NCBI RefSeq assembly: GCF_000014125.1
Contig: NC_008593.1
Location: 1,922,001 to 1,986,000, forward strand
DNA: 64,000 bases
Direction of reading: 5' to 3'
Source: Clostridium novyi NT
GTDB lineage: Bacteria > Bacillota > Clostridia > Clostridiales > Clostridiaceae
In this document: positions 34,636-46,255 of the stretch, piece after piece
How positions within the stretch are numbered: position 1 is the stretch's first letter
How the letters are laid out: every line of letters begins with the position of its first letter
Position numbers and translations under genes: made by a program
Notes under the pieces: generated by a model
The model's input: the letters and a program-made list of their open reading frames with translations, nothing else
What the model was told of the DNA's origin: nothing
Database searches by the model: none

Positions 34636-35932
34636 ATAAAAATTCTTCTATAACACGACCATCACAATCTTTTAAGTCAAGTCCCATCACCTTAGCTAAG
34701 GTAGGTGCTTCATCTACTAAATTCATTTTATCTACAATAACTCCTTTATTAATCCCTCTTCCACTCATCATAAACACTGTATCATAATTAGGTTTAAATG
34801 GTGAATATCCATGAGTTGCCCTTGTAGCTCCTTCTATTTTATCAATATTATCATCAGTTATTTCCTGAATTAACTTCCCATTTATATTATCTAAAAAATA
34901 ATATCCCTTTTTAGCATCAATCATAAAGGTACAATTAGGATCAGCTCCTAGCCTTGTAGCTTCTTCCCTAGAATAAATCTTTTCTATACAATTATATTTT
35001 TTCTTAAATTCCATTAACAAATCATACACTTTATTCACTAACTGAAAATTATACTTTTTTGTATATATATATGTTGAGCCATCACAACTATTTGCAATAG
35101 CCTTATAATCTATAATTTTTGCATTTTTATTTGCATTTATATACCCATTTTCTTTTAGCAATACATTTAAATTTATAATCTTATTTTCATCTAAACTACT
35201 ATGATCTCCAAGTACAACAATTGTTGTGTCTTTGTACATATTATTTTTTCTTAAAGTGGATATTATATCACCAAGTCTTGAATCATGTCTTAACAATGCT
35301 TCTCTTGCCTCTTTAGAATTAAATCCATATCTATGTCTCATAGAATCTAAATCAGTATAATGAACAAAAGTTAAATTTGGCTTTTTATTTTCTATAGTGT
35401 ATAGCATGGACTTATGCGTAAAATTGTCTAAGTATGGTTGTCCTATTCCACTTCTCAAATATCCATATTTTTTATTCAATTTATATTGAAACATTGGACT
35501 ACCACTAAAAAGTGAAACCATCGTTTGATTTTTCCAAAACTTATTCGCAAATATTTCTGGCATATTATATTGTATTTTTGATTTTCCTGTTACTGGCCAT
35601 AATAAAGCTGCTACCTTCATACCTTCTTTTATAGCTAAATCATACAAAGTGTCCCCTTTTATATACTTTCTGTACCAATACCAATCTGGGTTTTTACAAT
35701 TAGGTTGAAACAAAGTATTGTTTATAACTCCATGACCTTTAGGATATTTGCCTGTAACTATTGTAGTATGTGCTGGATAAGTTAAACTTGGAAATACACT
35801 ACGCACATTTTTACAATAAGATGCCTCTCTTATAAAACTTTTAAAGTTTGGAAGCTCCTTTATATAATCAAAATCCAATGACGAAAGTGCATCAAAGGAT
35901 ATTATGCATAAATACTTTTTTATTTTATTCAT
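34619..35932 (-). CDS. Type I phosphodiesterase / nucleotide pyrophosphatase-family protein
   Basis: A 437-aa metal-dependent hydrolase of the alkaline-phosphatase superfamily. The first metal ligand is the Asp of ISFDALSSLD. The catalytic Thr region is VFPSLTYPAHTTIVTGKYPKGHG, the second metal site HYTDLDSMRHRYG, then VVLGDHSS and the late His in RATHGYSPF. There is no signal peptide, so it is cytoplasmic. Substrates of the family are nucleotide di-esters or phosphonates; the precise one is unknown. AAAGG precedes ATG. Confidence 0.85.
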   Translation of the reverse strand: MNKIKKYLCIISFDALSSLDFDYIKELPNFKSFIREASYCKNVRSVFPSLTYPAHTTIVTGKYPKGHGVINNTLFQPNCKNPDWYWYRKYIKGDTLYDLAIKEGMKVAALLWPVTGKSKIQYNMPEIFANKFWKNQTMVSLFSGSPMFQYKLNKKYGYLRSGIGQPYLDNFTHKSMLYTIENKKPNLTFVHYTDLDSMRHRYGFNSKEAREALLRHDSRLGDIISTLRKNNMYKDTTIVVLGDHSSLDENKIINLNVLLKENGYINANKNAKIIDYKAIANSCDGSTYIYTKKYNFQLVNKVYDLLMEFKKKYNCIEKIYSREEATRLGADPNCTFMIDAKKGYYFLDNINGKLIQEITDDNIDKIEGATRATHGYSPFKPNYDTVFMMSGRGINKGVIVDKMNLVDEAPTLAKVMGLDLKDCDGRVIEEFLLKKRG

Positions 35933-36110
35933 TTATAATAACCTTTCTCTCTTAGTTTTCTCTTTTATTATATTACCATTTAATTTTATTTCTGTCCCAT
36001 ATTATGTAAATTTTTTCCCTAAAATATTTATTTTTACTGTTATTAAAAATTTTCAAGATGTAATTGAATGAATTTTATGATATAATATCGCAATGATTAT
36101 GAAAATTTAA

Positions 36111-37712
<1,602 letters not shown>

Positions 37713-37767
37713 GAACTTTAAAATAATTAATTTAACTTTAAACTTTATAAGTATACTAATTTAATTA

Positions 37768-37816
37768 TAAAAAGCTATTCTTAGTATTTTAATCATACTG
37801 AAGAATAGCTTTTTTA
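37768..37816. terminator. Bidirectional terminator between ABC-F and TetM-like genes
   Basis: Arms AAAAAGCTATTCTT and AAGAATAGCTTTTT plus an inner AGTAT/ATACT stem, with A and T runs outside. Confidence 0.9.
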
Positions 37817-37847
37817 GTTATATTATTTATTTTTTTATTTAATTAAT

Positions 37848-39848
37848 TTAATTTTCATTTAAAACTACCTTTTTCATCTTTTTCTTTTCTCTAAATAAAG
37901 ATACTCCATTATAAATAGAATCTTCCTTTTCAACTATGTTTTCTGAGTTCTTAACTACTTCTTCTTGATTATGACATACTTCAAACTTTGAAAACTGCAT
38001 ATTAAATACAGCTTTTCCTGATGTTGATGATAAAAGTTCTAATTTATAATTCATAGAAGTTGCAACTGGCACTTCTCCAGTTATTATGATTTTCTCTCCC
38101 TTTACTTCTGGTTCATTAAAACTTCCACCCATCTTTAAAATATCAGTCATGATCTTTCCGCCCATTTCTTTATTAACTACTATTTTAAACTTATATATAG
38201 GCTCTAAAATTATATTCTTGTTTTTCTCCATGGCTTGATAAATAGCTCTTATAGTTGCTATTCTAAAATCTCCCCCATGAGTATGCTCTAAATGATGTTT
38301 ACCATTTGTAAGTTTTATTTTTATATCTGTTACTTTTCCTCCTATTAACGGACCATGAAGTACCGCTTCATATGATGCTTTTTCTATATTATTTTGATAT
38401 TGATATGGAAGTATGTCTCCATTAATTTCAGATATAAATTCTACTCCCTTCCCCCTTTCATTTGGTTCTATCTCAACTTCAACTTCTGCATAATGCTTTT
38501 TAGGTTCAAAATGACAAAATCCATTTGTTATTTCCCCTATTGTTTCTAAATAATTTACCTTTGGTTCTAAAAACTCAACTTCTATGTTAAATCTTTCTTT
38601 TATAAGCTCTTTTAATACTTCCATATGTATTATTCCCTTAATACTTATACTTAGTTCCTTGTTCTCAGGATTGTACTCTAATTGAAGTGAAGGGTCTTCT
38701 TCATTTAAAATTTGTAATGCCTTTAATAGTGATGGTAATTCTTCTTCATTTTGTGGTACTACCCTTGAAATAAGTGCTGATTCATTATTTTCATTTATAA
38801 TATTTATATCATCTTTGTTGCCTATAACATCTCCAACCTTTATATCCTTAACTCCGCAAATAACTCCAATCTCACCTGAAGTTAAATTTTCAACCGTATT
38901 ATATTTATCTCCATTATATTTTCGTATTTGTGTTATTTTTTCTTCTTCTCCTAAATTATTTATTATGGTATCTCTTACTTTAATTTCTCCATTTAAAACT
39001 CTTACATAAGCAAGTTTACCTATTTTATCATCATATTTTATTTTATAAACAACTCCCGAGAATTCATCCTCATCATTTCCACTACTATATGGCAAAAGTT
39101 CTTCTATAGAATTTAAAAGTTCTTTTATGCCTATTCCATTTATAGCTGAGCCAAATAATACCGGAAATACTTCTCCTTCCTCCACTGATTTTTTTAGATT
39201 ATCTATAAAAAATTCTCTTGTGATTTCTTCCCCTTCTAAATATTTTTCTAAAACTTCTTCATTTATTTCAGCAAATTTTTCTATTAACTCTATCTTCTCT
39301 TTTGAATCATTATAAAATTGTTCATTTACTAATAAATCTATTGTCTCATTAAAATTTTCCTCTAATCCATCAATTCTTTGTATTTTTAAATACTTTTCAG
39401 TTAAATTATTTTCTATTTGACTAAAAACCTCTTTTATATCTGCTCCAACTCTATCTAACTTATTTATAAATATTAAAGTTGGTATATTATTTTTTCTTAA
39501 AAGATTCCAGATAGTTTCTGTATGAGCTTGTACTCCCTCTACTGCTGAAACTATAAGCACTGCACCATCCAATGCCTTTAATGACCTTTCAAGCTCTGAA
39601 GAAAAATCTATATGCCCAGGAGTATCTATTAAGTTTATACAAGCATCCTTCCAAGTAAAACTTGTTTGGTCTGAAAATATAGTAATCCCTCTTTTTTTCT
39701 CTATACTATTATAATCCATCTTAGCGGAACCCTTATCTACACTTCCAAGTTCTCTTATTGCACCTGAAATATATAGCATTTGTTCTGTGGTAGTTGTTTT
39801 ACCACCATCCACATGAGCTACTAGTCCTATATTTTTTATATTTTTCAT
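37848..39848 (-). CDS. TetM/EF-G-like ribosome-associated GTPase, atypical domain IV tip
   Basis: A 666-aa translational GTPase with the TetM/TetB(P) domain order. The G motifs are AHVDGGKT (11-18), RGITI, DTPGHIDF and NKLD (129-132). Next come the barrel domain II, EF-G-like domains III-V and a short Lys-rich tail. In ribosomal protection proteins the domain IV loop carries a Tyr-Ser-Pro-Val-Ser-Thr-Pro-Ala-Asp-Phe-Arg motif that displaces tetracycline. Here the loop reads GKHHLEHTHGGDFR (516-529), so only the Asp-Phe-Arg end matches. A tetracycline role should not be assumed. The P-loop also has Gly for Ala. AGGGGGA precedes ATG. The flanking genes are chromosomal, with no mobile-element signs. 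Confidence 0.85.
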   Translation of the reverse strand: MKNIKNIGLVAHVDGGKTTTTEQMLYISGAIRELGSVDKGSAKMDYNSIEKKRGITIFSDQTSFTWKDACINLIDTPGHIDFSSELERSLKALDGAVLIVSAVEGVQAHTETIWNLLRKNNIPTLIFINKLDRVGADIKEVFSQIENNLTEKYLKIQRIDGLEENFNETIDLLVNEQFYNDSKEKIELIEKFAEINEEVLEKYLEGEEITREFFIDNLKKSVEEGEVFPVLFGSAINGIGIKELLNSIEELLPYSSGNDEDEFSGVVYKIKYDDKIGKLAYVRVLNGEIKVRDTIINNLGEEEKITQIRKYNGDKYNTVENLTSGEIGVICGVKDIKVGDVIGNKDDINIINENNESALISRVVPQNEEELPSLLKALQILNEEDPSLQLEYNPENKELSISIKGIIHMEVLKELIKERFNIEVEFLEPKVNYLETIGEITNGFCHFEPKKHYAEVEVEIEPNERGKGVEFISEINGDILPYQYQNNIEKASYEAVLHGPLIGGKVTDIKIKLTNGKHHLEHTHGGDFRIATIRAIYQAMEKNKNIILEPIYKFKIVVNKEMGGKIMTDILKMGGSFNEPEVKGEKIIITGEVPVATSMNYKLELLSSTSGKAVFNMQFSKFEVCHNQEEVVKNSENIVEKEDSIYNGVSLFREKKKMKKVVLNEN

Positions 39849-39873
39849 ACTAAAAAATTTCCCCCTAAATTAT

Positions 39874-39902
39874 AAGCCAGATTCATCTTTAGAACCTGGC
39901 TT
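39874..39902 (-). other. Hairpin between the M16C peptidase and the GTPase gene
   Basis: Arms AAGCCAGATTC and GAACCTGGCTT (one G-T) with a 7-nt loop, no T run. It may be a weak terminator, an mRNA-stabilising element or a regulatory leader hairpin of the GTPase gene. Confidence 0.5.
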
Positions 39903-39914
39903 ACAGTTATGTTA

Positions 39915-42900
39915 TTATTTTATTATAAATTCCATTTTTATTGGAGATTTCAACTTAACTACCTTTCCACTTTCTTTAACTGATTGAATCCCCTTTATAA
40001 ATAAAGTATATTTTTTTCCACTTTCATAGTTATGATTTGGATTTACTTCAACAGATTTATTTACATCATCATAACTAACAACTGTGCTTACTTTATGATT
40101 ATTTTCATCTAATACATAAATATTTGATTTATTTACTGTGCCCTTATCTAAATTTCTAGAAAAACTAACTGTAAAAATTTTATCTACAGGTACATTTTCC
40201 TTCTTTTCCATGGTCATAGTCAAGTCTTTTTTATGATTAGAGTCTAAAATGTTTTCTATAGCCATAAACTCTTTTTCATTTTCATTTATCTTAGAATCTC
40301 CACCAACAACACATAGGTAATCTTGTTTTAATACACCATCTACAAGCTTTGCAAAATTTCTTATATCATCTGATGTAGTTGATAAAATTTCTTCCCTTTG
40401 TTTTTGTATATCTTCCTTAGTAACACCACTTATATACATATCGTCTGCTATAATTCCCTCTGATATAGGTCCAAGCTTATTTACTAATTCATTCATATCA
40501 CTTTCTTGTTTTCCTATAGTTCCGATTATATAATTGGTCATTTCCTTTTCATCTGCATTAAAACTAGCTAAATACTCTGGTACTTTATCAAATATATCTA
40601 TGGTTTCTTTTAAATTTGGATCTCTGTATGATGAAAATAATATATTTCCACTATTAATAAATACATTGACGCCATATGCTCCACCTTTTATTCTTACGCC
40701 ATTCCACAAGTATCCACTTCCAAGTACATTAGCTAAAACTTGTAGTTTTCCTGTATCTTTATATCCTGTGCTTTCTATATTTCCACCCTTAGTGACATAT
40801 TGTACTTTTGAGGGTGCTATTATTCCCTCATTTATATTAGAATCATCAAACTTGTATTGTTGAACCTTTAGGTCATTATTTTTTAAATTCTTAGAAAATC
40901 CATTGAAACTATTAATAAAATTTTTATAATATTTTTCTTCACCTGTATAACTAACTATCATATCTTGCTTATTGAATACCATATCTCTAACATTCTCTAG
41001 ACTTTTTATTACTTCATCACTTTTACTAGAAAAATTTTTATCTAATTCACATAGAAATTTATAGAATCCTTCACTTTGATAATTATTATATTTACCTGCT
41101 TCTGATATATATGAAAGTATCTTTTCATTTGCAAATCTAAAACCATTATTCATAAACTGATTTTCTAAATTCATTTTTGTACTACTTATAATTTCTTTTA
41201 ATCTCTCTTTATCATTTAACTTACTATTAAAAATTATCTCATTTAACAGCTGAAAATTTTTATCCATCTTATTATTTAAGCATAATATAGTAGCATGTTC
41301 CTTTGGGTAATACTTATCATTATTCTTTACGTCTTGAAATATATTGCTTCTTATTTTAATTCCACCTGAATTAATCATAATATAGTTTTGTAATTGCTCT
41401 TTTGTGTAATTTTTCGTATCTACCTTACCAAATATAGTTTCTAATAAACTTAAATACCCTAGCTTATCCTGTGGAATTTTAGATGTATCAAAATATAAAG
41501 ATACATAATTTAATCCATTTGTAAAAACAGGATGTTTAAGCATAGTAATTCCATCTTTAGCTTCCTTTATAGTTTTATATTCTTTTATTTTATTATCTAT
41601 ATCACCACGAGTAAGAGTAGGTAATTTTGCTAATTCCTCTTTTGAGTTAGGGGTACTTTGCCATTTTTGAAGTTCCTCAGTATCTTTTATTAACTTATCT
41701 AATTGTTCATTAGACAAAGATTGTTTTTTCGCTTCTAATTTTTCTTTTAATTTTGCTTCCTTTTTCTCTTGAAGTCCTGGGGAAGGTTTTAAAACCACTA
41801 AAGATGAATGATTATTGTTTAGAAGATATTTTTCTATGATTTTTTCTAATTCTCCACGTTTAATGATTTTATTTAAATTATTAATATTCATGTTTAAATA
41901 TAATGTAGGCTCTCCCCCATACAACCAACTACTCATTATTAATATATTGTACATAAGTGGACTATTACCATTTCCCATTCTACTTGAAATATTAAATTGA
42001 TTAGCTAATGATTGAATTAAGTTTTCATCAAAACCATTTTTCACTATATCTCTAAGGGTTTTATCTATAACCTCATTAAATTTTTCCTTTTGTTCTTCAT
42101 TTACATTTGCTGCAACAATACTAAAAGTTGATTGAGCTGAGCTTGGGTTAAAATCTGATACTACATTTTCCCCTAACCCATTTTCTTGCATAGCCTTACA
42201 AATTGGAGATGTAGGCGTTCCCGTAAGTAACATATTTAAAAGCGAAAATTTTAATGTTATATCTTTGTTTGGAGATTTATCTATAACATAGTTTTGGCTT
42301 AAATAAGCTTTATTTTTTGTATCAGCTCCACTGGGCAATGAATACTCTGAAACATATTCTACTCTTTTTTCAAAGGGTTTTTGAAGTGGAATACTGCTGT
42401 CGACCTCTACCTTATCAAAATTATTTAGATATTTCTCCCCGATAAATTTCAATGTATCTTTTATGTTTAAATTTCCTGATAAATAAATATAACTATTTGA
42501 TGGATTATAGTATTTTTTATATGTATCAACAAATTCCTTATAACTTAAACTTGGTATATCATCTGGATTTCCACCTGATTCATTTTTATACATCGTATCT
42601 GGAAATAGTGATTTTGATATGGCACTTGATAAAACTCTAGCTGGATTAGAATATACGCCTTTCATTTCATTATATACAATGCCATTATACTTTAACTCTC
42701 CCTCTTTAGATTGGAGTTCATATCTCCAACCCTCCTCTTTAAATATCCTCTCATCCTTTATCATGTTTGGATAAAAAACAGCATCTAAATATACACTCAT
42801 TAAATTATTAAAATCTTTATTATTTTTACTTGAAACAGGATACATAGTCATATCATCTGCTGTCATAGCATTTAAAAAAGTACTTAATGACTGCTTACTC

Positions 42901-43286
42901 ATTTGAATAAATGGATCCTTTATGGGATAATTTTTAGAACCTTGAAGAACTGAATGTTCAATAATGTGATTTACTCCTGTGCTGTCTTTAGTAGGTGTTC
43001 TAAAATTTATACAAATCATCTTATCTTCTTCTTTATTATCTAAAAATATAAGCTTTGCCCCACTTTTTTCATGTTTATATTCATAAGAATTACAATTTAA
43101 ATCTTTTATACGCTTTTTTGATACAAGCTTAAATCCTCCTAATGAATCTTTATCCTTGAACACTGAAACTAATTTAGAAGTTAAATCTACAGCATAAACC
43201 TCTTTTGGACAACTAAACATTAAAGTCTGAAAAGTCATAACTGTAGCTAGTGTAAGTCCTATTTTACTTTTTATTTTTTTATTCAA
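39915..43286 (-). CDS. Secreted M16C zinc metallopeptidase with C-terminal Ig-like domain
   Basis: A large pitrilysin-type peptidase of the presequence-protease (M16C) kind. The inverted zinc motif is HIIEH (about 107-111), with the distal Glu in GIVYNEMKGVYSNPA, an M16C hinge with a charged coiled segment near 500-560 and a second, inactive half. A signal peptide (KKIKSKIGLTLATVMTFQ, cut near VYA) marks export, while bacterial M16C enzymes are often cytoplasmic. The last 80-90 residues (FTVSFSRNLDKGTV, NIYVLDENN, YTLFIKGI) look like a Big_5-type Ig-like wall domain. The ORF opens at TTG 43304, but AAAGGTGG fits TTG 43286 with 7-nt spacing (1,123 aa). Confidence 0.88.
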   Translation of the reverse strand: MNKKIKSKIGLTLATVMTFQTLMFSCPKEVYAVDLTSKLVSVFKDKDSLGGFKLVSKKRIKDLNCNSYEYKHEKSGAKLIFLDNKEEDKMICINFRTPTKDSTGVNHIIEHSVLQGSKNYPIKDPFIQMSKQSLSTFLNAMTADDMTMYPVSSKNNKDFNNLMSVYLDAVFYPNMIKDERIFKEEGWRYELQSKEGELKYNGIVYNEMKGVYSNPARVLSSAISKSLFPDTMYKNESGGNPDDIPSLSYKEFVDTYKKYYNPSNSYIYLSGNLNIKDTLKFIGEKYLNNFDKVEVDSSIPLQKPFEKRVEYVSEYSLPSGADTKNKAYLSQNYVIDKSPNKDITLKFSLLNMLLTGTPTSPICKAMQENGLGENVVSDFNPSSAQSTFSIVAANVNEEQKEKFNEVIDKTLRDIVKNGFDENLIQSLANQFNISSRMGNGNSPLMYNILIMSSWLYGGEPTLYLNMNINNLNKIIKRGELEKIIEKYLLNNNHSSLVVLKPSPGLQEKKEAKLKEKLEAKKQSLSNEQLDKLIKDTEELQKWQSTPNSKEELAKLPTLTRGDIDNKIKEYKTIKEAKDGITMLKHPVFTNGLNYVSLYFDTSKIPQDKLGYLSLLETIFGKVDTKNYTKEQLQNYIMINSGGIKIRSNIFQDVKNNDKYYPKEHATILCLNNKMDKNFQLLNEIIFNSKLNDKERLKEIISSTKMNLENQFMNNGFRFANEKILSYISEAGKYNNYQSEGFYKFLCELDKNFSSKSDEVIKSLENVRDMVFNKQDMIVSYTGEEKYYKNFINSFNGFSKNLKNNDLKVQQYKFDDSNINEGIIAPSKVQYVTKGGNIESTGYKDTGKLQVLANVLGSGYLWNGVRIKGGAYGVNVFINSGNILFSSYRDPNLKETIDIFDKVPEYLASFNADEKEMTNYIIGTIGKQESDMNELVNKLGPISEGIIADDMYISGVTKEDIQKQREEILSTTSDDIRNFAKLVDGVLKQDYLCVVGGDSKINENEKEFMAIENILDSNHKKDLTMTMEKKENVPVDKIFTVSFSRNLDKGTVNKSNIYVLDENNHKVSTVVSYDDVNKSVEVNPNHNYESGKKYTLFIKGIQSVKESGKVVKLKSPIKMEFIIK

Positions 43287-43550
43287 TTCCAATCCACCTT
43301 TCAAATTAATCTATAAAATTAATAACTAATAAACATATTGAACTTCTAATTTATAGTGTTTCCTTTCATTGTCCATTTAATGAGGTAAAAATAAATTCAT
43401 ATAAATTAATATTAAACTTTAACTGTAAACGTTATTATGTATATTTTGAAATAATTACTGTAGCATAATATTGTATTTTATTCTAAAATAAAGTTAATGC
43501 TATTTTACATATCATATTTGGCAGATTAATTTTAACAAAGGGGCGATTTT

Positions 43551-44735
43551 ATGTTTTCAGAAAAAGTAGTAAAAAATCTAAGTAATTCTTCTTGGATAAG
43601 ACTTATGTTTGAAGAAGGGGCAAAACTTGAAAAAAAATATGGCAAGGATAAAGTATATGATTATAGCCTAGGAAATCCTTATGCTGAACCCCCTGCTGAA
43701 GTTACATATTCATTAAAGAAGCACATTCTTGGAAAAGAAAAAGGGCTTCATAGATATATGAGCAATGCAGGTTATCCAGAAGTTAGAGAAAATATAGCTA
43801 AAAGTTTAGAAAAAGAAAGTGGAATTGAACTTTCAAAAGAAAATATAGTTATGACAGTTGGTGCTGCAGGTGGATTAAATGTTGTTTTAAAATCTTTATT
43901 AAATCCTAATGAAGAAGTAATTGTTTTTGCACCATACTTTGTAGAATATAACTTTTATACAGATAATCATGGCGGTAAAACTGTAGTTGTCCCTCCTGAT
44001 ACATCAACTTTTGAACCAGACTTAAAAACTTTTGAAAATAGTATTACAGAAAAAACTAAAGCTATTATCATAAATAATCCTAATAATCCAACTGGTGTTA
44101 TTTATAGTGAAGAAACTTTAAAAAATATAGAATCTATACTAGCTAAAAAAGAAAAAGAATTTAACACAACTATATTTGTGTTATCTGACCAACCTTACAG
44201 TGAAATTGTTTATGATAACGCTAAACTTCCAAGTATACTTTCTATATTTAAAAATGCTATAATAATTAATTCTTTCAGTAAATCACTTGGTCTTGCTGGA
44301 GAAAGAATAGGCTACATTGCAGTAAGTAGTAAAATAGAAAATGTAGATACTCTTATAAATGCATTAAGCTTTTGTAATCGTACATTAGGTTTCGTAAACG
44401 CACCAGCACTTTTCCAAAAGGTTGTCTCTGATTCTTTAGATGCAAAGGTTGATATTGAAGCGTACGAAAAAAGAAGAAACTTTTTATATGAAAATTTAAC
44501 AAGACTAGGTTTTCAATGTGTAAAACCAGAAGGTGCTTTTTATCTTTTCCCTAAAGCTTTAATTGATGATGATGTAGAGTTTGTAAAAAGAGCTATGAAA
44601 TACAACCTTCTTTTAGTACCAGGAAGTGGATTCGGTTGTCCTGGATACTTTAGACTTTCATATTGTGTAGATTTCAACATGATAAAAAATTCTATTGAAG
44701 CCTTTGAGAAATTAGTTAAAGAATTTAATAAATAA
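43551..44735 (+). CDS. PLP-dependent class I/II aminotransferase
   Basis: A 394-aa fold-type I enzyme. Landmarks: YSLGNPYAEPP at the N-terminus, MTVGAAGGLNVVLKSLLNP, the cofactor-binding NNPNNPTGVIY, LSDQPYSEIVYD, the Schiff-base Lys in NSFSKSLGLAGERIGY and the substrate Arg in CPGYFRLSY. It fits the aspartate/aromatic aminotransferase group, but substrate is not set by sequence. AAAGGGGCG precedes ATG. Single gene with its own terminator. Confidence 0.9.
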   Translation: MFSEKVVKNLSNSSWIRLMFEEGAKLEKKYGKDKVYDYSLGNPYAEPPAEVTYSLKKHILGKEKGLHRYMSNAGYPEVRENIAKSLEKESGIELSKENIVMTVGAAGGLNVVLKSLLNPNEEVIVFAPYFVEYNFYTDNHGGKTVVVPPDTSTFEPDLKTFENSITEKTKAIIINNPNNPTGVIYSEETLKNIESILAKKEKEFNTTIFVLSDQPYSEIVYDNAKLPSILSIFKNAIIINSFSKSLGLAGERIGYIAVSSKIENVDTLINALSFCNRTLGFVNAPALFQKVVSDSLDAKVDIEAYEKRRNFLYENLTRLGFQCVKPEGAFYLFPKALIDDDVEFVKRAMKYNLLLVPGSGFGCPGYFRLSYCVDFNMIKNSIEAFEKLVKEFNK

Positions 44736-44737
44736 AA

Positions 44738-44787
44738 AAATGGACTGTTAAATCTAGAGATGTTTCTAGATATGCCAGTCCATTTTA
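44738..44787. terminator. Terminator after the aminotransferase, shared with the MATE gene
   Basis: Arms AAATGGACTG and CAGTCCATTT with an inner ATCTAGA-type stem; A and T runs flank it. Confidence 0.85.
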
Positions 44788-44804
44788 CTTTTAAAATATT
44801 ATTT

Positions 44805-46151
44805 TTAAGCTATCTGTTTTATTCTTTTCTTTCTTCTAATCTTAAGTATTAAAAACCACGATGTTAAAACAACACCCTTTATAATACTACTTATACTTAT
44901 ACACCACCATACTCCATTAAGCCCTAAATACTTTGATACTATTAAAGCTGATGGTATTCTAAGACCAGTAAATACTATTCCTACAATAGCAGGTGGCATA
45001 GTTTTACCCATTCCATTAAATGCTCCAGCAGTTCCAATCTCTATGCACATAAAAAATTGAGATACTGCAAGAATTCTAAGATAATCAACACCATAAGGTA
45101 TTGTAGTTGCCTCTGGTATAAAGAAAGAAAATATAGGCTTTGCTCCAAACATTAAAAGACAAGTAGAAAAGATACCTATAGTTCCAACTATCATCATAGC
45201 TGTTTTATAACCCTCATCAATTCTATCCCACTTTTTAGCACCATAGTTTTGTCCAACAAATGCACTTATGGCAGTTTGAAATCCTCCAGCTGTCATCCAT
45301 GATATTGATTCTATTTGAGAACCTACCTTTTGTACTGCTATTGCAACATTTCCCCAAACAGAAATTATTCTAGCAATCATCATTGAGAAAACACAAAACA
45401 ATGCATTTTGCACCGCAATTGGAAAACCAAATTTAAATATATTTTTCATGTAATCTAAATGAAAATCTCTAAATGAAAAACCTTTTATTAAAGTTGATTT
45501 TCTAACTGACAATATAAACAAGAAAGTTACTACAACTTGGGCAAATACTGTAGCTATTGCAGCACCCTTAACTCCTAATGCTGGAAATGGTCCTATTCCA
45601 AAAATTAAAACTGGATCTAATATCATATTGGCAGCTAGTCCAACAACATTAAATCTAAATGGAGTTCTACTATCTCCAGAACCATTATATATACCCGTAA
45701 ATACAGGATTTATAAAATAAAAGTTCATTCCAATTGCAACTATAACTAAATAGTTTATCGCCATTTGGATAACATCTTCACTACCTAAATTAAAAAATCC
45801 TATAAGATGTTTTCTAAACAAAATCAAGAAAATTCCATATATTATAGCTAATAAGATATTTAATATTATAGAATTTTTAGCATATCCTTTAGCATCCTTT
45901 ATATTACTTTTACCTATACTTTGAGATACTCCTATTTCCGCTCCGCTTCTAGATATTAAAATTAACCCCATAGCAAGCCACGTGAAAAAACCAGCAGTAC
46001 CAACCGCTGCCACAGCTCCACTTCCTATTCTGCCTATGTATATCATATCAGTCATATTATAAGCCATCTGCACAAATGATGTACCCATAATTGGTATAGC
46101 AAGCTTTACAAGAGTCGGAAATATTTTTCCTTCTGTTAAATTATTTTTCAC
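44805..46151 (-). CDS. MATE-family multidrug/organic cation efflux protein
   Basis: About 12 membrane helices in two six-helix halves, exporting drugs or metabolites with Na+ or H+. Blocks: LAIPIMGTSFVQMAYNMTDMIYIGRIG, then RSGAEIGVSQSIGK, YNGSGDSRTPFRFN and the second-half equivalents (AFVGQNYGAKKWDR, AFNGMGKTMPP). The ORF reaches back to an ATG at 46199, but that region is the upstream terminator. GGGGGTGATAAG precedes GTG 46151, which gives the usual N-terminus VKNNLTEGKIFPTL (448 aa). Confidence 0.92.
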   Translation of the reverse strand: MKNNLTEGKIFPTLVKLAIPIMGTSFVQMAYNMTDMIYIGRIGSGAVAAVGTAGFFTWLAMGLILISRSGAEIGVSQSIGKSNIKDAKGYAKNSIILNILLAIIYGIFLILFRKHLIGFFNLGSEDVIQMAINYLVIVAIGMNFYFINPVFTGIYNGSGDSRTPFRFNVVGLAANMILDPVLIFGIGPFPALGVKGAAIATVFAQVVVTFLFILSVRKSTLIKGFSFRDFHLDYMKNIFKFGFPIAVQNALFCVFSMMIARIISVWGNVAIAVQKVGSQIESISWMTAGGFQTAISAFVGQNYGAKKWDRIDEGYKTAMMIVGTIGIFSTCLLMFGAKPIFSFFIPEATTIPYGVDYLRILAVSQFFMCIEIGTAGAFNGMGKTMPPAIVGIVFTGLRIPSALIVSKYLGLNGVWWCISISSIIKGVVLTSWFLILKIRRKKRIKQIA

Positions 46152-46164
46152 CTTATCACCCCCG

Positions 46165-46196
46165 TAAAAAAATATGCCTATAAAATATAGGCATAT
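46165..46196 (-). terminator. Terminator after the YhgE gene
   Basis: Arms ATATGCCTATA and TATAGGCATAT (46172-46196) with a tiny loop and, on the minus strand, seven T. Confidence 0.85.
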
Positions 46197-46255
46197 CATA
46201 ATAATTATATATTAATACATTCATAAAATCTATTAATAAATTTTTTATTTTTTTG

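Noticed and set aside
37848..39848. Tetracycline resistance gene (tetM-like)
   Set aside because: The domain IV loop needed to displace tetracycline is not conserved; reported as an EF-G/TetM-like GTPase instead.
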